Below are positions 7,402-14,348 of a stretch of DNA of 14,348 bases, one piece after another. Location of the stretch: NCBI GenBank assembly GCA_049964535.1, contig JBMFXG010000054.1, positions 1 through 14,348 on the forward strand, written 5' to 3'. The notes beneath the pieces are model-generated. The model was given only the letters and a program-made list of their open reading frames with translations. It ran no database searches and was not told the origin of the DNA. Each line of letters begins with the position of its first letter. Positions within the stretch are counted from its first letter, which is position 1. Position numbers and translations under genes: made by a program. This stretch comes from JAJYZP01 sp049964535 (GTDB lineage: Bacteria > Actinomycetota > Acidimicrobiia > Acidimicrobiales > Acidimicrobiaceae).

Positions 7402-8355
7402 TCACGCCTGCGAAGAGCGAAGCCAATCCACGGTGAGAGCTAAGCCTTCAGAGAGGGAGGTCCAAGGTTCCCAACCTAGAAAGAGCTTGGCCTTGTCGAC
7501 GAGGAGCGAGGAAACGAGGAGCTCACCGGCCCGAGCTGGACGGAAGTTAGGCTCTAACGTATACCCACAGATCCGGGCGAGCTGACTAAAGAGGTATTCA
7601 ACTGTATCGGCACGCCCTGTTCCGATATTGATGACCATACCGCCGGCTTGGTCTGCGGCCCGAAAAAATGCGTCCACCACATCGTCAACGAAGACAAAAT
7701 CGCGAGATTGTTTTCCATCTCCAAAGATGACACACTCCTCACCTTTGAGCATCAACTCCGAGAAGATAGAGACTACACCTGCTTCCCCATGGGGGTCCTG
7801 CCGAGGACCATAGACGTTCGCCAGGGCGAGAGCGGTGAACTCGAGATCGTAGAGCTCCCGATAGGTGTCTAAATAGTTCAGAACAGATGCCTTTGAGACG
7901 CCGTAGTGCGACAGAGGACGATGAGGCTCCGTCTCTGGAGTCGGGATAACCGTTGTAGCCCCATAGAGCGTCCCCCCGCTCGCGGCGTAGACAACCTTGG
8001 AGACTCCTGCCTTCCGAGCAGCCTCCAACACGCGCACACTTCCAACCACATTGAGCATCGCGTCAAAGACTGGGTCGATTTGAGACCTCCGAACATCGAT
8101 CTGGGCTGCAAGATGATAGATCACCTCCGGTCGACGCTTCGCCACGAACTCTTCGAAGGCTACATCGGTGATATCAAGCTTGTGAAAGCCAAAACGAGTT
8201 TGACCCTGAGAACGCGCATTCGCGAGATTGGAGAGAGACCCCGTGGTGAGGTCGTCAACCACGTCAACCTCTATGCCCTCCAGCAGAAGACGGTCAACGA
8301 GATTCGATCCAATAAAACCTGCACCACCAGTCACAATCGCAGAATGTGGACGCAT
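7402..8355 (-). CDS. NAD-dependent sugar-nucleotide epimerase, UDP-glucose 4-epimerase (GalE) like
   Basis: This 317-residue extended SDR has TGGAGFIGSN (9-18), VVDDLTTG (32-39), HLAAQIDVRR (81-90), AASGGTLYG (124-132), Y151xxxK155 in HYGVSKAS, LANVYGPRQDPHGEAGVVS (178-196) and SRDFVFVDDV (217-226). These fit the GalE-like actinobacterial epimerases, which interconvert UDP-glucose and UDP-galactose or related 4-epimers. I start at ATG 8355, not the in-frame ATG at 8391, because an AGGGAG site lies 6 bases before 8355 and the Rossmann strand follows immediately. The extra 12 residues of the longer form are very basic and unlike the family. It probably supplies a donor sugar for the surrounding glycosyltransferases. 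Epimerase or dehydratase specificity is not certain. Confidence 0.87.
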   Translation of the reverse strand: MRPHSAIVTGGAGFIGSNLVDRLLLEGIEVDVVDDLTTGSLSNLANARSQGQTRFGFHKLDITDVAFEEFVAKRRPEVIYHLAAQIDVRRSQIDPVFDAMLNVVGSVRVLEAARKAGVSKVVYAASGGTLYGATTVIPTPETEPHRPLSHYGVSKASVLNYLDTYRELYDLEFTALALANVYGPRQDPHGEAGVVSIFSELMLKGEECVIFGDGKQSRDFVFVDDVVDAFFRAADQAGGMVINIGTGRADTVEYLFSQLARICGYTLEPNFRPARAGELLVSSLLVDKAKLFLGWEPWTSLSEGLALTVDWLRSSQA

Positions 8356-8626
8356 ATCTCGCTCCCTCTTCCTCTCGCATCGAATCTTCATCGTAGCGGG
8401 TCCTAGCGGAGTCCTCTAAATCTAGGTCAGACCGGCGAGGATCTCCTAGCAGCGATTCGCACCACCGAGAGCCCTTTCATCAGCTCGTCACTGTTCTCGT
8501 TCGCCCACCCCACCTCTCTCGGAACACGAGAGCACCACTCGCTCAGTTCAGGCCACGCGGATGATCTTCTCGAGACGGTCGCAACCAACACCGACCTATC
8601 ACGTCACCTGCGATACGGTTGAAGCC
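8356..8626. other. Intergenic region between the permease and the epimerase
   Basis: I see no convincing gene here. On the minus strand TACGAT (8395 to 8390) could be the -10 box of the epimerase gene, giving a leader of about 28 bases that contains the purine-rich ribosome site. A weak 5-bp stem with a 10-base loop (8577-8596, GGTCG paired with CGACC) lies about 30 bases after the permease stop. It has no T-run, so it is at best a poor terminator. Confidence 0.4.
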
Positions 8627-10180
8627 CTACTTGCGATCCTCCTTCCACGGAAGTGGCTCGGGAATTCTGGAATGAGGTTTATGGAGAAGAACGTAGATTC
8701 CTCCAAGTGCAAGGAGCAGCACAACAACGGCGATCGTCATCCAGTCGTAGTTGAAAAGGACACCACGAGGCGAGGTTAAGCCGGAAGGATACATGATATT
8801 GACGAGCATTCCGAGGCCATAGATTATCGCCAAGACGTAGACCGGGATAGCCCATCTGCCTAAGTTGAAGCCAGCAGGTCTCCAACCTCGAAGGCGAGCC
8901 CACAGTCCTCCGATGACAACGAGCTGGAAGGAGAGGTAGATACCTGATGTTGCGAAGGAGACCAGAATGAAGAGGGCGTTGACATTCGCTGGGTACGTAA
9001 TAAACAGAATGTGAATGGGCTTCGATGGATTGATACGGGCTAGTAAGGCAAAAAGAACTGGCAGGATGCCAGCAACGGCGACCGCCACGACCGGCGTCTG
9101 CCAACGCTTTGAGACGTTCCGCAGCGACGCCGAGAACGGCATTGCGTTGTCTCGGGCGTACGAGAACAAAACACGAGAGCCCGCAGCCTGGACAGCGGTA
9201 CCACACCCAAAGAAAGCCAACACAATGACGAGCAAGAGAATGTCCTGGAGTCCAACAGAGGAGGTCTGCGCACTCAGGATGTACGGCACCCCACCAGCTA
9301 TCACCTTGGAGAGATTGTGTCCGGGTATCGAGAGTGTCAGCGCAGCAACAAGCAGAAAGCTCACGATCCCACCGACCACCATGGTGGTCAGCATCGCTTT
9401 CGGAACCTGTCGCTTGGCGTCTTTTACCTCTTCCGCAACGTCACCTGCAGATTCAAAACCATAGAAGAGATACACACTTGCGAGTGCGGCAATAAGAAAC
9501 GCACCTGGAAACCACTTCCCACCAAAGTTGACGCCGTAAGGGTTGCTTCTTACATTCTGAACGTTCTCGCTATGCGTGAGGAAGCCGACCCCATGATGAA
9601 AACCTAGGAACGCCAACAAAACTGCGACACCGATGGTTCCTAAGACCTCCACATAGATTCCGGCACGAGCGATCAGACCGGTCACTTTAACGCCCACGAT
9701 ATTGAGCAACGACTGCAAAACGATAAAGATGACCGTGATGAGCAAGATGACATTGTTGTTGGAACCGTTGATGTGTGTGCCAAATACGTTATTTATCAGA
9801 GTCGCAAGGTAGGAACTGACGCCGGTATCGACCGAGGCCACAGTGATAATCAGCGCCCAAGCGTAGATCCAGCCGACCCACCAGCCATATTTCCGACCGA
9901 CCAAATTCTTCGACCATTGAAACAGTGCACCTGCTAAGGGAAAGCTACTCGCCATCTCCGAGAAGGTCAGTGCAACCAGAATCTGACCGATGATCACGAG
10001 GGGCATACTCCAGATATATGCAGGTCCGCCAGTTCCGATACCGAGAGCAAAAAGCGAGTAGATTCCCACGACAGGTGAGAGATAGGTAAACGCAACTCCA
10101 AAGTTCGAAAAGAAACTCAGTGTTCTCTTCAACTCTTGCTGATAGCCGTACTGTTCCAACTCATTTGTTTCCGCTGACAC
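8627..10180 (-). CDS. APC superfamily amino-acid permease
   Basis: This is a cytoplasmic-membrane amino-acid/polyamine/organocation transporter. About 12 hydrophobic segments are spread over the whole length, beginning with FSNFGVAFTYLSPVVGIYSL. Family motifs include FSEMASSFPLAGALFQW after helix 2, FYGFESAGDVAEEVKDA with a following proline (QVPKAM), and SRVLFSYARDNAMPFS. This is the pattern of GABA/choline/amino-acid permeases, but the substrate cannot be named. I place the start at GTG 10180 (517 residues) because a G-run (GGGGGG) stands 5 bases upstream and about 20 residues remain before helix 1. The frame is open to GTG 10261, and ATG 10252 or ATG 10222 are possible longer starts. It has no evident link to glycan synthesis and is flanked by noncoding DNA on both sides, suggesting an independent unit. 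Confidence 0.9.
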   Translation of the reverse strand: MSAETNELEQYGYQQELKRTLSFFSNFGVAFTYLSPVVGIYSLFALGIGTGGPAYIWSMPLVIIGQILVALTFSEMASSFPLAGALFQWSKNLVGRKYGWWVGWIYAWALIITVASVDTGVSSYLATLINNVFGTHINGSNNNVILLITVIFIVLQSLLNIVGVKVTGLIARAGIYVEVLGTIGVAVLLAFLGFHHGVGFLTHSENVQNVRSNPYGVNFGGKWFPGAFLIAALASVYLFYGFESAGDVAEEVKDAKRQVPKAMLTTMVVGGIVSFLLVAALTLSIPGHNLSKVIAGGVPYILSAQTSSVGLQDILLLVIVLAFFGCGTAVQAAGSRVLFSYARDNAMPFSASLRNVSKRWQTPVVAVAVAGILPVLFALLARINPSKPIHILFITYPANVNALFILVSFATSGIYLSFQLVVIGGLWARLRGWRPAGFNLGRWAIPVYVLAIIYGLGMLVNIMYPSGLTSPRGVLFNYDWMTIAVVVLLLALGGIYVLLHKPHSRIPEPLPWKEDRK

Positions 10181-10338
10181 AGATTCCCCCCAAACCAATC
10201 GCCGTGCGAATGGAGAGATCATAACCGCAACAGCGCGACCATGTAGGTTCATTGACAACACTCACGCACTCGATCTGTGGTTGTGGTCGGAGTTTTCGTT
10301 CTCACCTCGACGCGAGCGAGCCGACCAATGCCATCCGC

Positions 10339-10352
10339 GCCTGACCTCAGGC
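10339..10352. promoter_or_regulatory. Short dyad, possible operator upstream of the permease
   Basis: GCCTGA and its exact complement TCAGGC are separated by two bases, too close for a hairpin but suited to a dimeric DNA-binding protein. It lies 78-159 bases upstream of the candidate permease starts. A second perfect dyad, ACGTA-T-TACGT, follows at 10412-10422. No regulator gene is next to them, so operator function is only a possibility. Confidence 0.2.
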
Positions 10353-10799
10353 CCTCGACAGCGAAACCACCGCTCAGACTCCGATGCCTTTCCGCTTGAG
10401 TGTGCCAAGCCACGTATTACGTACTACAGAGGAGCGTCCAAGTCGTCTCCATTGTGGTGGCAAATCAGCGCATCGACCCACCGAACCCTCTCACGGGAGT
10501 GAATCTGGTATCGGCTCTGAGTTAACAACCGTCAGTTGGCCCATAACGCTCCCCAAGACGCCAGCAGCGCATCCACGACATCTGGCCACACCAGAGTCTG
10601 TCCTAGGGTCGACTTCCCGAACGAAACGAGAGCTCATCGCGCGCCGTAGCTCTGTGGCGAGCGACTCGAGATCACTACGGTCATGCACCATGCTCCAGAT
10701 CGAGACCGGTCCTTGAATCTGGTTGATAAGTGACGCTTCGGTATTCTGCACTAGCGGTTTCTGTCGCTATCTGCCCGTAGCCCATCGGTCGACACTGTC

Positions 10800-10827
10800 G
10801 TGGCTCAGCAGTCCCGCAACTGAGCAC
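10800..10827. terminator. Stem-loop downstream of the rmlD-wbbL-nucleotidyltransferase operon
   Basis: GTG-g-CTCAG pairs with CTGAGCAC, giving an 8-bp stem with one bulged base and an 11-base loop. It lies about 180 bases after the stop of the nucleotidyltransferase gene on the minus strand. No T-run follows on either strand, so termination is uncertain. A perfect CGACA-C-TGTCG dyad abuts it at 10790-10800. Confidence 0.25.
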
Positions 10828-11005
10828 CGACATAGGCGAGTATGCAAAAGATCTTCCTCAACCTCGTTCATTGCAGAGTTACGATGAGAGACTCTCGCTC
10901 CGTACTTCTACGACCTTCGCTCGACCGAGGTTTAGCTCACACCGGTTTAGTCCGACCCACGACGAAGACCTGTCGCCATATCCGCTGACACAATGCGGTG
11001 CTGTT

Positions 11006-12082
11006 CTAGCTCGGTACCCTCTCACTCTCAACGCGACACCCCGGAAGAAGCTCTGCATTCCTTGCAACTACCGATCCACCAAGCACAACCGCATGTTCTG
11101 GAACCACTGCTCCAGCTCCAATAATCGAACCCTCGATGACTGCGTGGCGTCCAATAACCGCTCCAGGTAACACAAGGGAGTTGACGAGAGTGACATCTTC
11201 ATCTACCACAACGTTCGTCTCGATGACTGCGTGACGTAATCGCGCGCCTGTCCGCACGACTGAACCCGCTCCAAGATAGCTGACACTGTCGCAACGACCC
11301 TCCATGAGACTCTTCTCCCCTTCGATAAGCAGTGAGCCTCGACGCCTATGCCCGGGGATAGCAACGTTACTCCGATTCCCCACCAAGATATCCATCGCTG
11401 CGCGCAGTAGCGTCTCGGGCGTTCCTGCATCGATCCAGTACGACGAAGATGCAACGGCATAAAGAGCACCTCGACTTGCGAGGTCTGGAAAGACCTGACG
11501 CTCAATAGAGAATCGCTCTCCGCAACCAAAGGTCGCAAGGGCCTCAGGTTCAAGAACATACGAACCGGCATTCACGGTATTTGTCGGTGCTTGGTCTCGA
11601 GGTGGTTTCTCAATGAAGTCAGTAACGCGACCTCGATGGTCGGTAGTCACGACACCATATGCCGAGGGGTCATCAACTGGAATGAGCGAGATTGTAGCTA
11701 GAGCTCGGCGCTTGTGATGAAAAGCCACCACCTTACTGATGTCGATCTCGTTGAGAACGTCCCCGTTCACGACGATAAACGTTTCGTCAAGCTTGGCCGA
11801 CTCTGCAGCGAAGCGAATCGCCCCACCGGTATCGAGAGGTTCATCCTCCACTGCATAGGAGAGTTTTATTCCTCGGGCCTGACCCGTTGGATATGCAGAG
11901 GTAAAGACCTCCGGAAGATAGCCGAGCGAGAGCACCGCTTCATCGACGCCAAAACGAGCCAGCTGGTCCAAGACTCTCTCAAGCATGGTCAGACCGACCA
12001 CTTGCAGCATCTGCTTGGGAACGTCGGAGGTCAAGGGTCGCAGTCGGGAGCCGTAGCCTCCCACCAAGATAACGGCCTTCAT
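11006..12082 (-). CDS. Mannose-1-phosphate guanylyltransferase-like nucleotidyltransferase (ManB/ManC type)
   Basis: The protein would make an NDP-sugar, most likely GDP-mannose, from sugar-1-phosphate and NTP. The N-terminal domain (about 1-235) has the signature VGGYGSRLRPLT (7-18) with PKQML (22-26), VNGDVL for metal binding, DFIEKPP, VNAGSYVLEP and SYWIDAGTPE. The C-terminal part (about 245-350) is a left-handed beta-helix of hexapeptide repeats, as in other members with this layout. At 358 residues it equals M. tuberculosis Rv3264c (called manB, GDP-mannose pyrophosphorylase), and its position after rmlD and the WbbL-like gene is the same. It starts at ATG 12082, and a 19-codon open frame ends on this ATG. 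A glucose-1-phosphate thymidylyltransferase is the alternative, made less likely by the context. Confidence 0.87.
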   Translation of the reverse strand: MKAVILVGGYGSRLRPLTSDVPKQMLQVVGLTMLERVLDQLARFGVDEAVLSLGYLPEVFTSAYPTGQARGIKLSYAVEDEPLDTGGAIRFAAESAKLDETFIVVNGDVLNEIDISKVVAFHHKRRALATISLIPVDDPSAYGVVTTDHRGRVTDFIEKPPRDQAPTNTVNAGSYVLEPEALATFGCGERFSIERQVFPDLASRGALYAVASSSYWIDAGTPETLLRAAMDILVGNRSNVAIPGHRRRGSLLIEGEKSLMEGRCDSVSYLGAGSVVRTGARLRHAVIETNVVVDEDVTLVNSLVLPGAVIGRHAVIEGSIIGAGAVVPEHAVVLGGSVVARNAELLPGCRVESERVPS

Positions 12083-12138
12083 AGCACGTAGTCTTCCACC
12101 ACGAACCCAGTCCTCAGAGTCGGCCCCACTGCAGCCAT
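12079..12138 (-). CDS. Possible 19-codon leader ORF coupled to the nucleotidyltransferase gene
   Basis: Between the membrane-protein gene and the nucleotidyltransferase gene an ATG (12138) opens a 19-residue frame (MAAVGPTLRTGFVVEDYVL). Its TGA overlaps the next ATG as ATGA, the usual sign of translational coupling. The codons are not repetitive and there is no attenuator-like amino-acid run. The nucleotidyltransferase start itself has only a weak, distant ribosome site, so coupling would be useful. With so short a frame, chance is quite possible. Confidence 0.2.
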   Translation of the reverse strand: MAAVGPTLRTGFVVEDYVL

Positions 12139-12143
12139 GATCA

Positions 12144-12923
12144 CTATCCCGCCGTAGTAGCGGTCGTTGAACTCGTCTTTGACGCTGAGCCAGACTTGGT
12201 CGTAGAAGTCTTTGTGGTTGATGCTGGCGCAGCAGTTGTCGATGGGGTCACCACACTTGCAGAGGTGGAAGGTGCTGTTGTCGTTGTACTGCCGCCTAGG
12301 CCAACAGCAGATGCGGGTTCTTTTGGAAGTTGGCCCTTCGCCAAAATGGCAACCGAGATGATCTCGCTGTTGGAGAAGTGAAGCTTGGCCGCCGAGGCAA
12401 CTCGGGTTGGCGTCTTCGCCAGCAGAGATGGCCACACGTAGATCCCCAACTGGGACTTCTTTCCACCACATCCAGCAGCGGTCGAGTAGGTCTTTGCCGA
12501 CGGTACCGGATAGCGAAAACTACTCGGCCCGACCGTGAGCCCCTTGTAGCCGGCGAGAAAGTTAGCAAGGGTAGCATTCGTTCCCGCCACCGCTGCGGTC
12601 TTTGGAGCTACAGAGACCAGACCATTTGCGAGAGCGGCAAGACCGTGATTCGCACCGGTCGCCTGAGCCGTCAAATTTGGAAGATAGGTACCACAGTAAT
12701 CAAATCCTAAAGCTACAGTCCAACTCTGCCCAATACGGGGTTGAGGTCCGGTGGGCGCCGGCGGATGTTGTTTCTCGTATCGCGAGTATCCAACCACTAG
12801 CGAACCTACAATGACCAAAAGCGCAATGGTCGAGTAGAACCCTACAGGGATCTCCCGTCGTGCCTTTGAATTTCTTCCTGACGCCGCTGCACGAGCGACT
12901 CTTCTCGAAGCGTTGCTACTCAT
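12144..12923 (-). CDS. Membrane-anchored protein with extracytoplasmic domain and Ser/Thr-rich tail, unknown function
   Basis: The 259-residue protein has a basic cytoplasmic N-terminus (1-27, many Arg), one membrane helix (about 29-46), an extracytoplasmic domain (about 60-205) and a low-complexity Ser/Thr/Ala tail (about 212-259) such as is often glycosylated in actinobacteria. Two cysteines (77 and 152) could form a disulfide. The domain pattern GFDYCGTYLPN (73-83), then GLAALANGLVSVAP (94-107), then GTNATLANF (114-122) matches, from memory, an actinobacterial family that reads C-LPN, GIHTHGDGLIHIHP, GNNATLG. Here the histidines of that motif are replaced by Ala or Ser. It lies 32 bases after the GT2 gene in the operon and may act in envelope glycan export or attachment. 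That is a guess from context. No strong ribosome site was found. Confidence 0.8.
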   Translation of the reverse strand: MSSNASRRVARAAASGRNSKARREIPVGFYSTIALLVIVGSLVVGYSRYEKQHPPAPTGPQPRIGQSWTVALGFDYCGTYLPNLTAQATGANHGLAALANGLVSVAPKTAAVAGTNATLANFLAGYKGLTVGPSSFRYPVPSAKTYSTAAGCGGKKSQLGIYVWPSLLAKTPTRVASAAKLHFSNSEIISVAILAKGQLPKEPASAVGLGGSTTTTAPSTSASVVTPSTTAAPASTTKTSTTKSGSASKTSSTTATTAG

Positions 12924-12955
12924 TTCGGAGACAGGCTAGCCAGCCGTACTCCGTC

Positions 12956-13861
12956 TTACGACTTTTTTTCGTGTCCGACCAACGATTGCAAGAGGAACCT
13001 TACCCAAATTCCCACTCCCGACACTAGGAGAAGCGGCATCCTCACAATTGTTGAGCGCGCGTAGATCCACAGAGATCGATGATGCTGGAATCGAGAACGA
13101 AGAGGTCGCAGTCGACTCGATGAGCCCTGTCGATGCACTACCACCGCATCGGGCACGTAGTAAACCCCGAGATCCCTCACCCTGAGCCTTCGGCATAGGT
13201 CGACGTCTTCAAGGTAGAGGAAGTACTGCGAGTCAAAGCCACCGATGGCCTCGAAGGCTCTGCGGGATACCAAAAAGGCGGCGCCGGATACCCAGGGCAC
13301 CTTCGTCGTGACTACGGGATCGAGGAGGTCACCTCGATATTGCCGCGTAGCACTCGTTTGCTGAGAGAAAAGCCCAACGATTCCGTGAATCGCCGCCGCA
13401 CCGAGTGAGGGGAACTCACGAAACGAAGGGTATCGCGTCCCATCTTCGTTCAACACTTTCGGCGCGGCTAACGCTATGACTCCATCTTGAACGGTACTCA
13501 ACAACACATCAACAGAACCGTGGGAAAACTCGACGTCCGGATTTGCTATCACTAGATATGGTTTCGTCGAGAGCGAAACGCCAAGATTTACCGCCCGCCC
13601 ATATCCAAGATTCCCTCCAGGACAATAGAACTGAATCCGAACACCATCAATCTCTTCGTCGTACCTACGTTGGAACGGGTCAGCGTTGTCGACAACAATG
13701 ATCTCTCGCACCCCTTCATCGACGAGGGTTCTCAAGCAACGACGGAGATCTTCCGAAGACCCGAAGGCCACAATGACTGCGGAGATGTCGTCACCCACAC
13801 GACCGGTCCACTCCGAAGAAGTGACCTGCGACCGAGCTTCATCGTGACCGTCTGACGTCAT
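12956..13861 (-). CDS. wbbL: Family 2 glycosyltransferase, WbbL-like rhamnosyltransferase
   Basis: This 301-residue GT-A enzyme probably transfers L-rhamnose from dTDP-L-rhamnose to a polyprenyl-linked sugar at the inner face of the membrane. After a 25-residue lead it shows ISAVIVAFGSSEDLRRCL (26-43), VVDNA (56-60), GGNLGYGRAVNLG (82-94), the ANPDV donor/metal site (106-110), VSGAAFLVSRRAFEAIGGFD (191-210) and FLYLEDVDLCRR (214-225). A basic and then hydrophobic C-terminus (about 275-295) suggests membrane contact. The ATG at 13861 overlaps the rmlD stop as ATGA. Direct linkage to rmlD, with the nucleotidyltransferase downstream, copies mycobacterial Rv3266c-Rv3265c-Rv3264c, which is the main reason for the WbbL name. 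Acceptor identity is not proven. Confidence 0.85.
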   Translation of the reverse strand: MTSDGHDEARSQVTSSEWTGRVGDDISAVIVAFGSSEDLRRCLRTLVDEGVREIIVVDNADPFQRRYDEEIDGVRIQFYCPGGNLGYGRAVNLGVSLSTKPYLVIANPDVEFSHGSVDVLLSTVQDGVIALAAPKVLNEDGTRYPSFREFPSLGAAAIHGIVGLFSQQTSATRQYRGDLLDPVVTTKVPWVSGAAFLVSRRAFEAIGGFDSQYFLYLEDVDLCRRLRVRDLGVYYVPDAVVVHRQGSSSRLRPLRSRFQHHRSLWIYARSTIVRMPLLLVSGVGIWVRFLLQSLVGHEKKS

Positions 13862-14348
13862 AGGCCACCTTCGGTGAGCTCACGAATCAAACGAGGAACG
13901 GCATCGCTCCACTGAGGTAAGGCTTCGAAACCTGACAGTCTCCAGGCTACGTTATCGAGAACCGAGTACTTCGGTCTCGACGCTCGACGTTCAGCTGGAA
14001 GGTCTTGGGTCAGGATCGGCAGTACTCGGCTCCGGTCTTCTCCCATCGCCGTTACGACCAACTGCGCAAAATCGAACCAACTACCACTACCGGAGGAGGT
14101 GAGATGAAAGACTCCTCGAGAGCGACTGAGGACAAGTTCAACGATGGCTCGAGCAAGATCGGAGGCGACGGTTGGGGAACCGATTTGATCCGTCACAAAA
14201 CGAAGAGCTCCGGTGCCACTTCCAAGGCGCATCACCGTCTTCGCCATGTTGGAACCGAATCGACCTACGACCCAAGCCGTTCGCACACAGAGATCAGAGG
14301 GGCGCAACTCCCTCTCCCCACCTAGTTTGGACCGACCGTAGACGGACT
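13858..14348 (-). CDS. rmlD: dTDP-4-dehydrorhamnose reductase RmlD, C-terminal part (cut by right window edge)
   Basis: RmlD reduces dTDP-4-dehydro-L-rhamnose to dTDP-L-rhamnose. The frame runs open to the window edge. The visible part begins SVYGRSKLGGE, which holds the catalytic YxxxK (YGRSK), and continues RTAWVVGRFGSNM, VTDQIGSPTVASDLARAI and GVFHLTSSGSGSWFDFA, ending RPKYSVLDNVAW and a WSDAVPRLIREL tail. These are the standard RmlD landmarks in order. About 163 residues are present. The N-terminal Rossmann half lies outside. It is the first gene seen of the right-hand minus-strand operon and overlaps the GT2 gene by four bases, so the rhamnose donor and its probable user are co-expressed. 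Confidence 0.93.
   Translation of the reverse strand, partial: SVYGRSKLGGERELRPSDLCVRTAWVVGRFGSNMAKTVMRLGSGTGALRFVTDQIGSPTVASDLARAIVELVLSRSRGVFHLTSSGSGSWFDFAQLVVTAMGEDRSRVLPILTQDLPAERRASRPKYSVLDNVAWRLSGFEALPQWSDAVPRLIRELTEGGL

Larger units (their letters stand above)
10262..11005. other. About 0.74 kb without a convincing gene
   Basis: This is the longest stretch lacking a clear gene in an otherwise dense window. It lies between the permease and the end of the nucleotidyltransferase gene. It holds several short dyads (10339-10352, 10412-10422, 10790-10800) and one stronger stem-loop (10800-10827). An 86-codon minus-strand frame (10491-10751, GTG start, no ribosome site) has a protein-like first half (about residues 10-48) but matches nothing I know. 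It could be a gene remnant or chance. The permease promoter must lie in its left part. Confidence 0.5.

Noticed and set aside
8356..8391. Longer start for the GalE-like epimerase at ATG 8391
   Set aside because: The extra 12 residues are strongly basic and unlike the family, and the AGGGAG ribosome site fits ATG 8355.
10384..10716. 110-codon plus-strand open frame in the long gap
   Set aside because: Its composition is Ser/Arg/Pro-rich and random-like, there is no ribosome site, and no family is recognised.
12079..12471. 130-codon minus-strand open frame in another frame of the membrane-protein gene
   Set aside because: The frame at 12144-12923 ends in a typical Ser/Thr-rich tail and has a membrane helix, so the overlapping frame is a shadow. 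Only its last 19 codons were kept as a possible mini-ORF.
1..14348. CRISPR arrays, tRNA or rRNA genes, transposases, phage genes
   Set aside because: No regularly spaced repeats, cloverleaf-like sequence with CCA-end features, transposase motifs or terminal inverted repeats were seen on either strand.

Overview
The window is a surface-polysaccharide locus that also carries the two last genes of coenzyme F420 synthesis. A CofD/CofE pair, a rmlD-wbbL-nucleotidyltransferase order known from mycobacteria, moderate GC, frequent GTG/TTG starts and apparent leaderless promoters all point to an actinobacterium. A deep-branching, Acidimicrobiia-like lineage is my guess and is not proven by the sequence. 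No rRNA, tRNA, CRISPR array or insertion sequence was seen.

Layout. Positions 1-1068 (minus) hold the N-terminal part of a family-2 glycosyltransferase that runs off the left edge. It diverges from a small 60-residue gene (1189-1371, plus) whose 3' end overlaps, tail to tail, the end of an SDR-type nucleotide-sugar reductase of the Rmd (GDP-4-keto-6-deoxymannose reductase) type. Reading on the minus strand, three overlapping or near-contiguous GT4 glycosyltransferases (5623 to 2246) and then this reductase form a compact operon. A short divergent intergenic region (5624-5686) separates that operon from cofD-cofE on the plus strand (5687-7349), which overlap by 11 bases.

Convergent with cofE is a minus-strand GalE-like epimerase (7402-8355), followed upstream by a 12-helix APC-family amino-acid permease (8627-10180 or slightly longer). 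A noncoding stretch of about 0.75-0.8 kb with several short dyads lies between the permease and the next operon. The right part is one minus-strand operon read from the right edge: rmlD (3' part, cut by the window), a WbbL-like GT2 rhamnosyltransferase (ATGA overlap), a membrane-anchored protein with a Ser/Thr-rich tail, and a mannose-1-phosphate guanylyltransferase-like protein with a C-terminal hexapeptide-repeat region.

How the genes fit together. The nucleotidyltransferase can supply GDP-mannose. Rmd, with a Gmd dehydratase not seen here, can turn it into GDP-D-rhamnose. RmlD makes dTDP-L-rhamnose, and the GalE-like enzyme may supply UDP-galactose or a related sugar. Two GT2 and three GT4 enzymes would assemble the glycan. 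The rmlD-wbbL-manB block facing fbiA-fbiB keeps the order and orientation of Mycobacterium tuberculosis Rv3266c-Rv3264c and Rv3261-Rv3262. The three-GT4 plus Rmd block resembles the D-rhamnan (A-band/common antigen) clusters of pseudomonads. The most unusual items are an extracytoplasmic domain that looks like a histidine-stripped version of an HxH-rich domain, a middle GT4 that lost the usual VHD histidine, and a CofE without the nitroreductase domain of mycobacterial FbiB.
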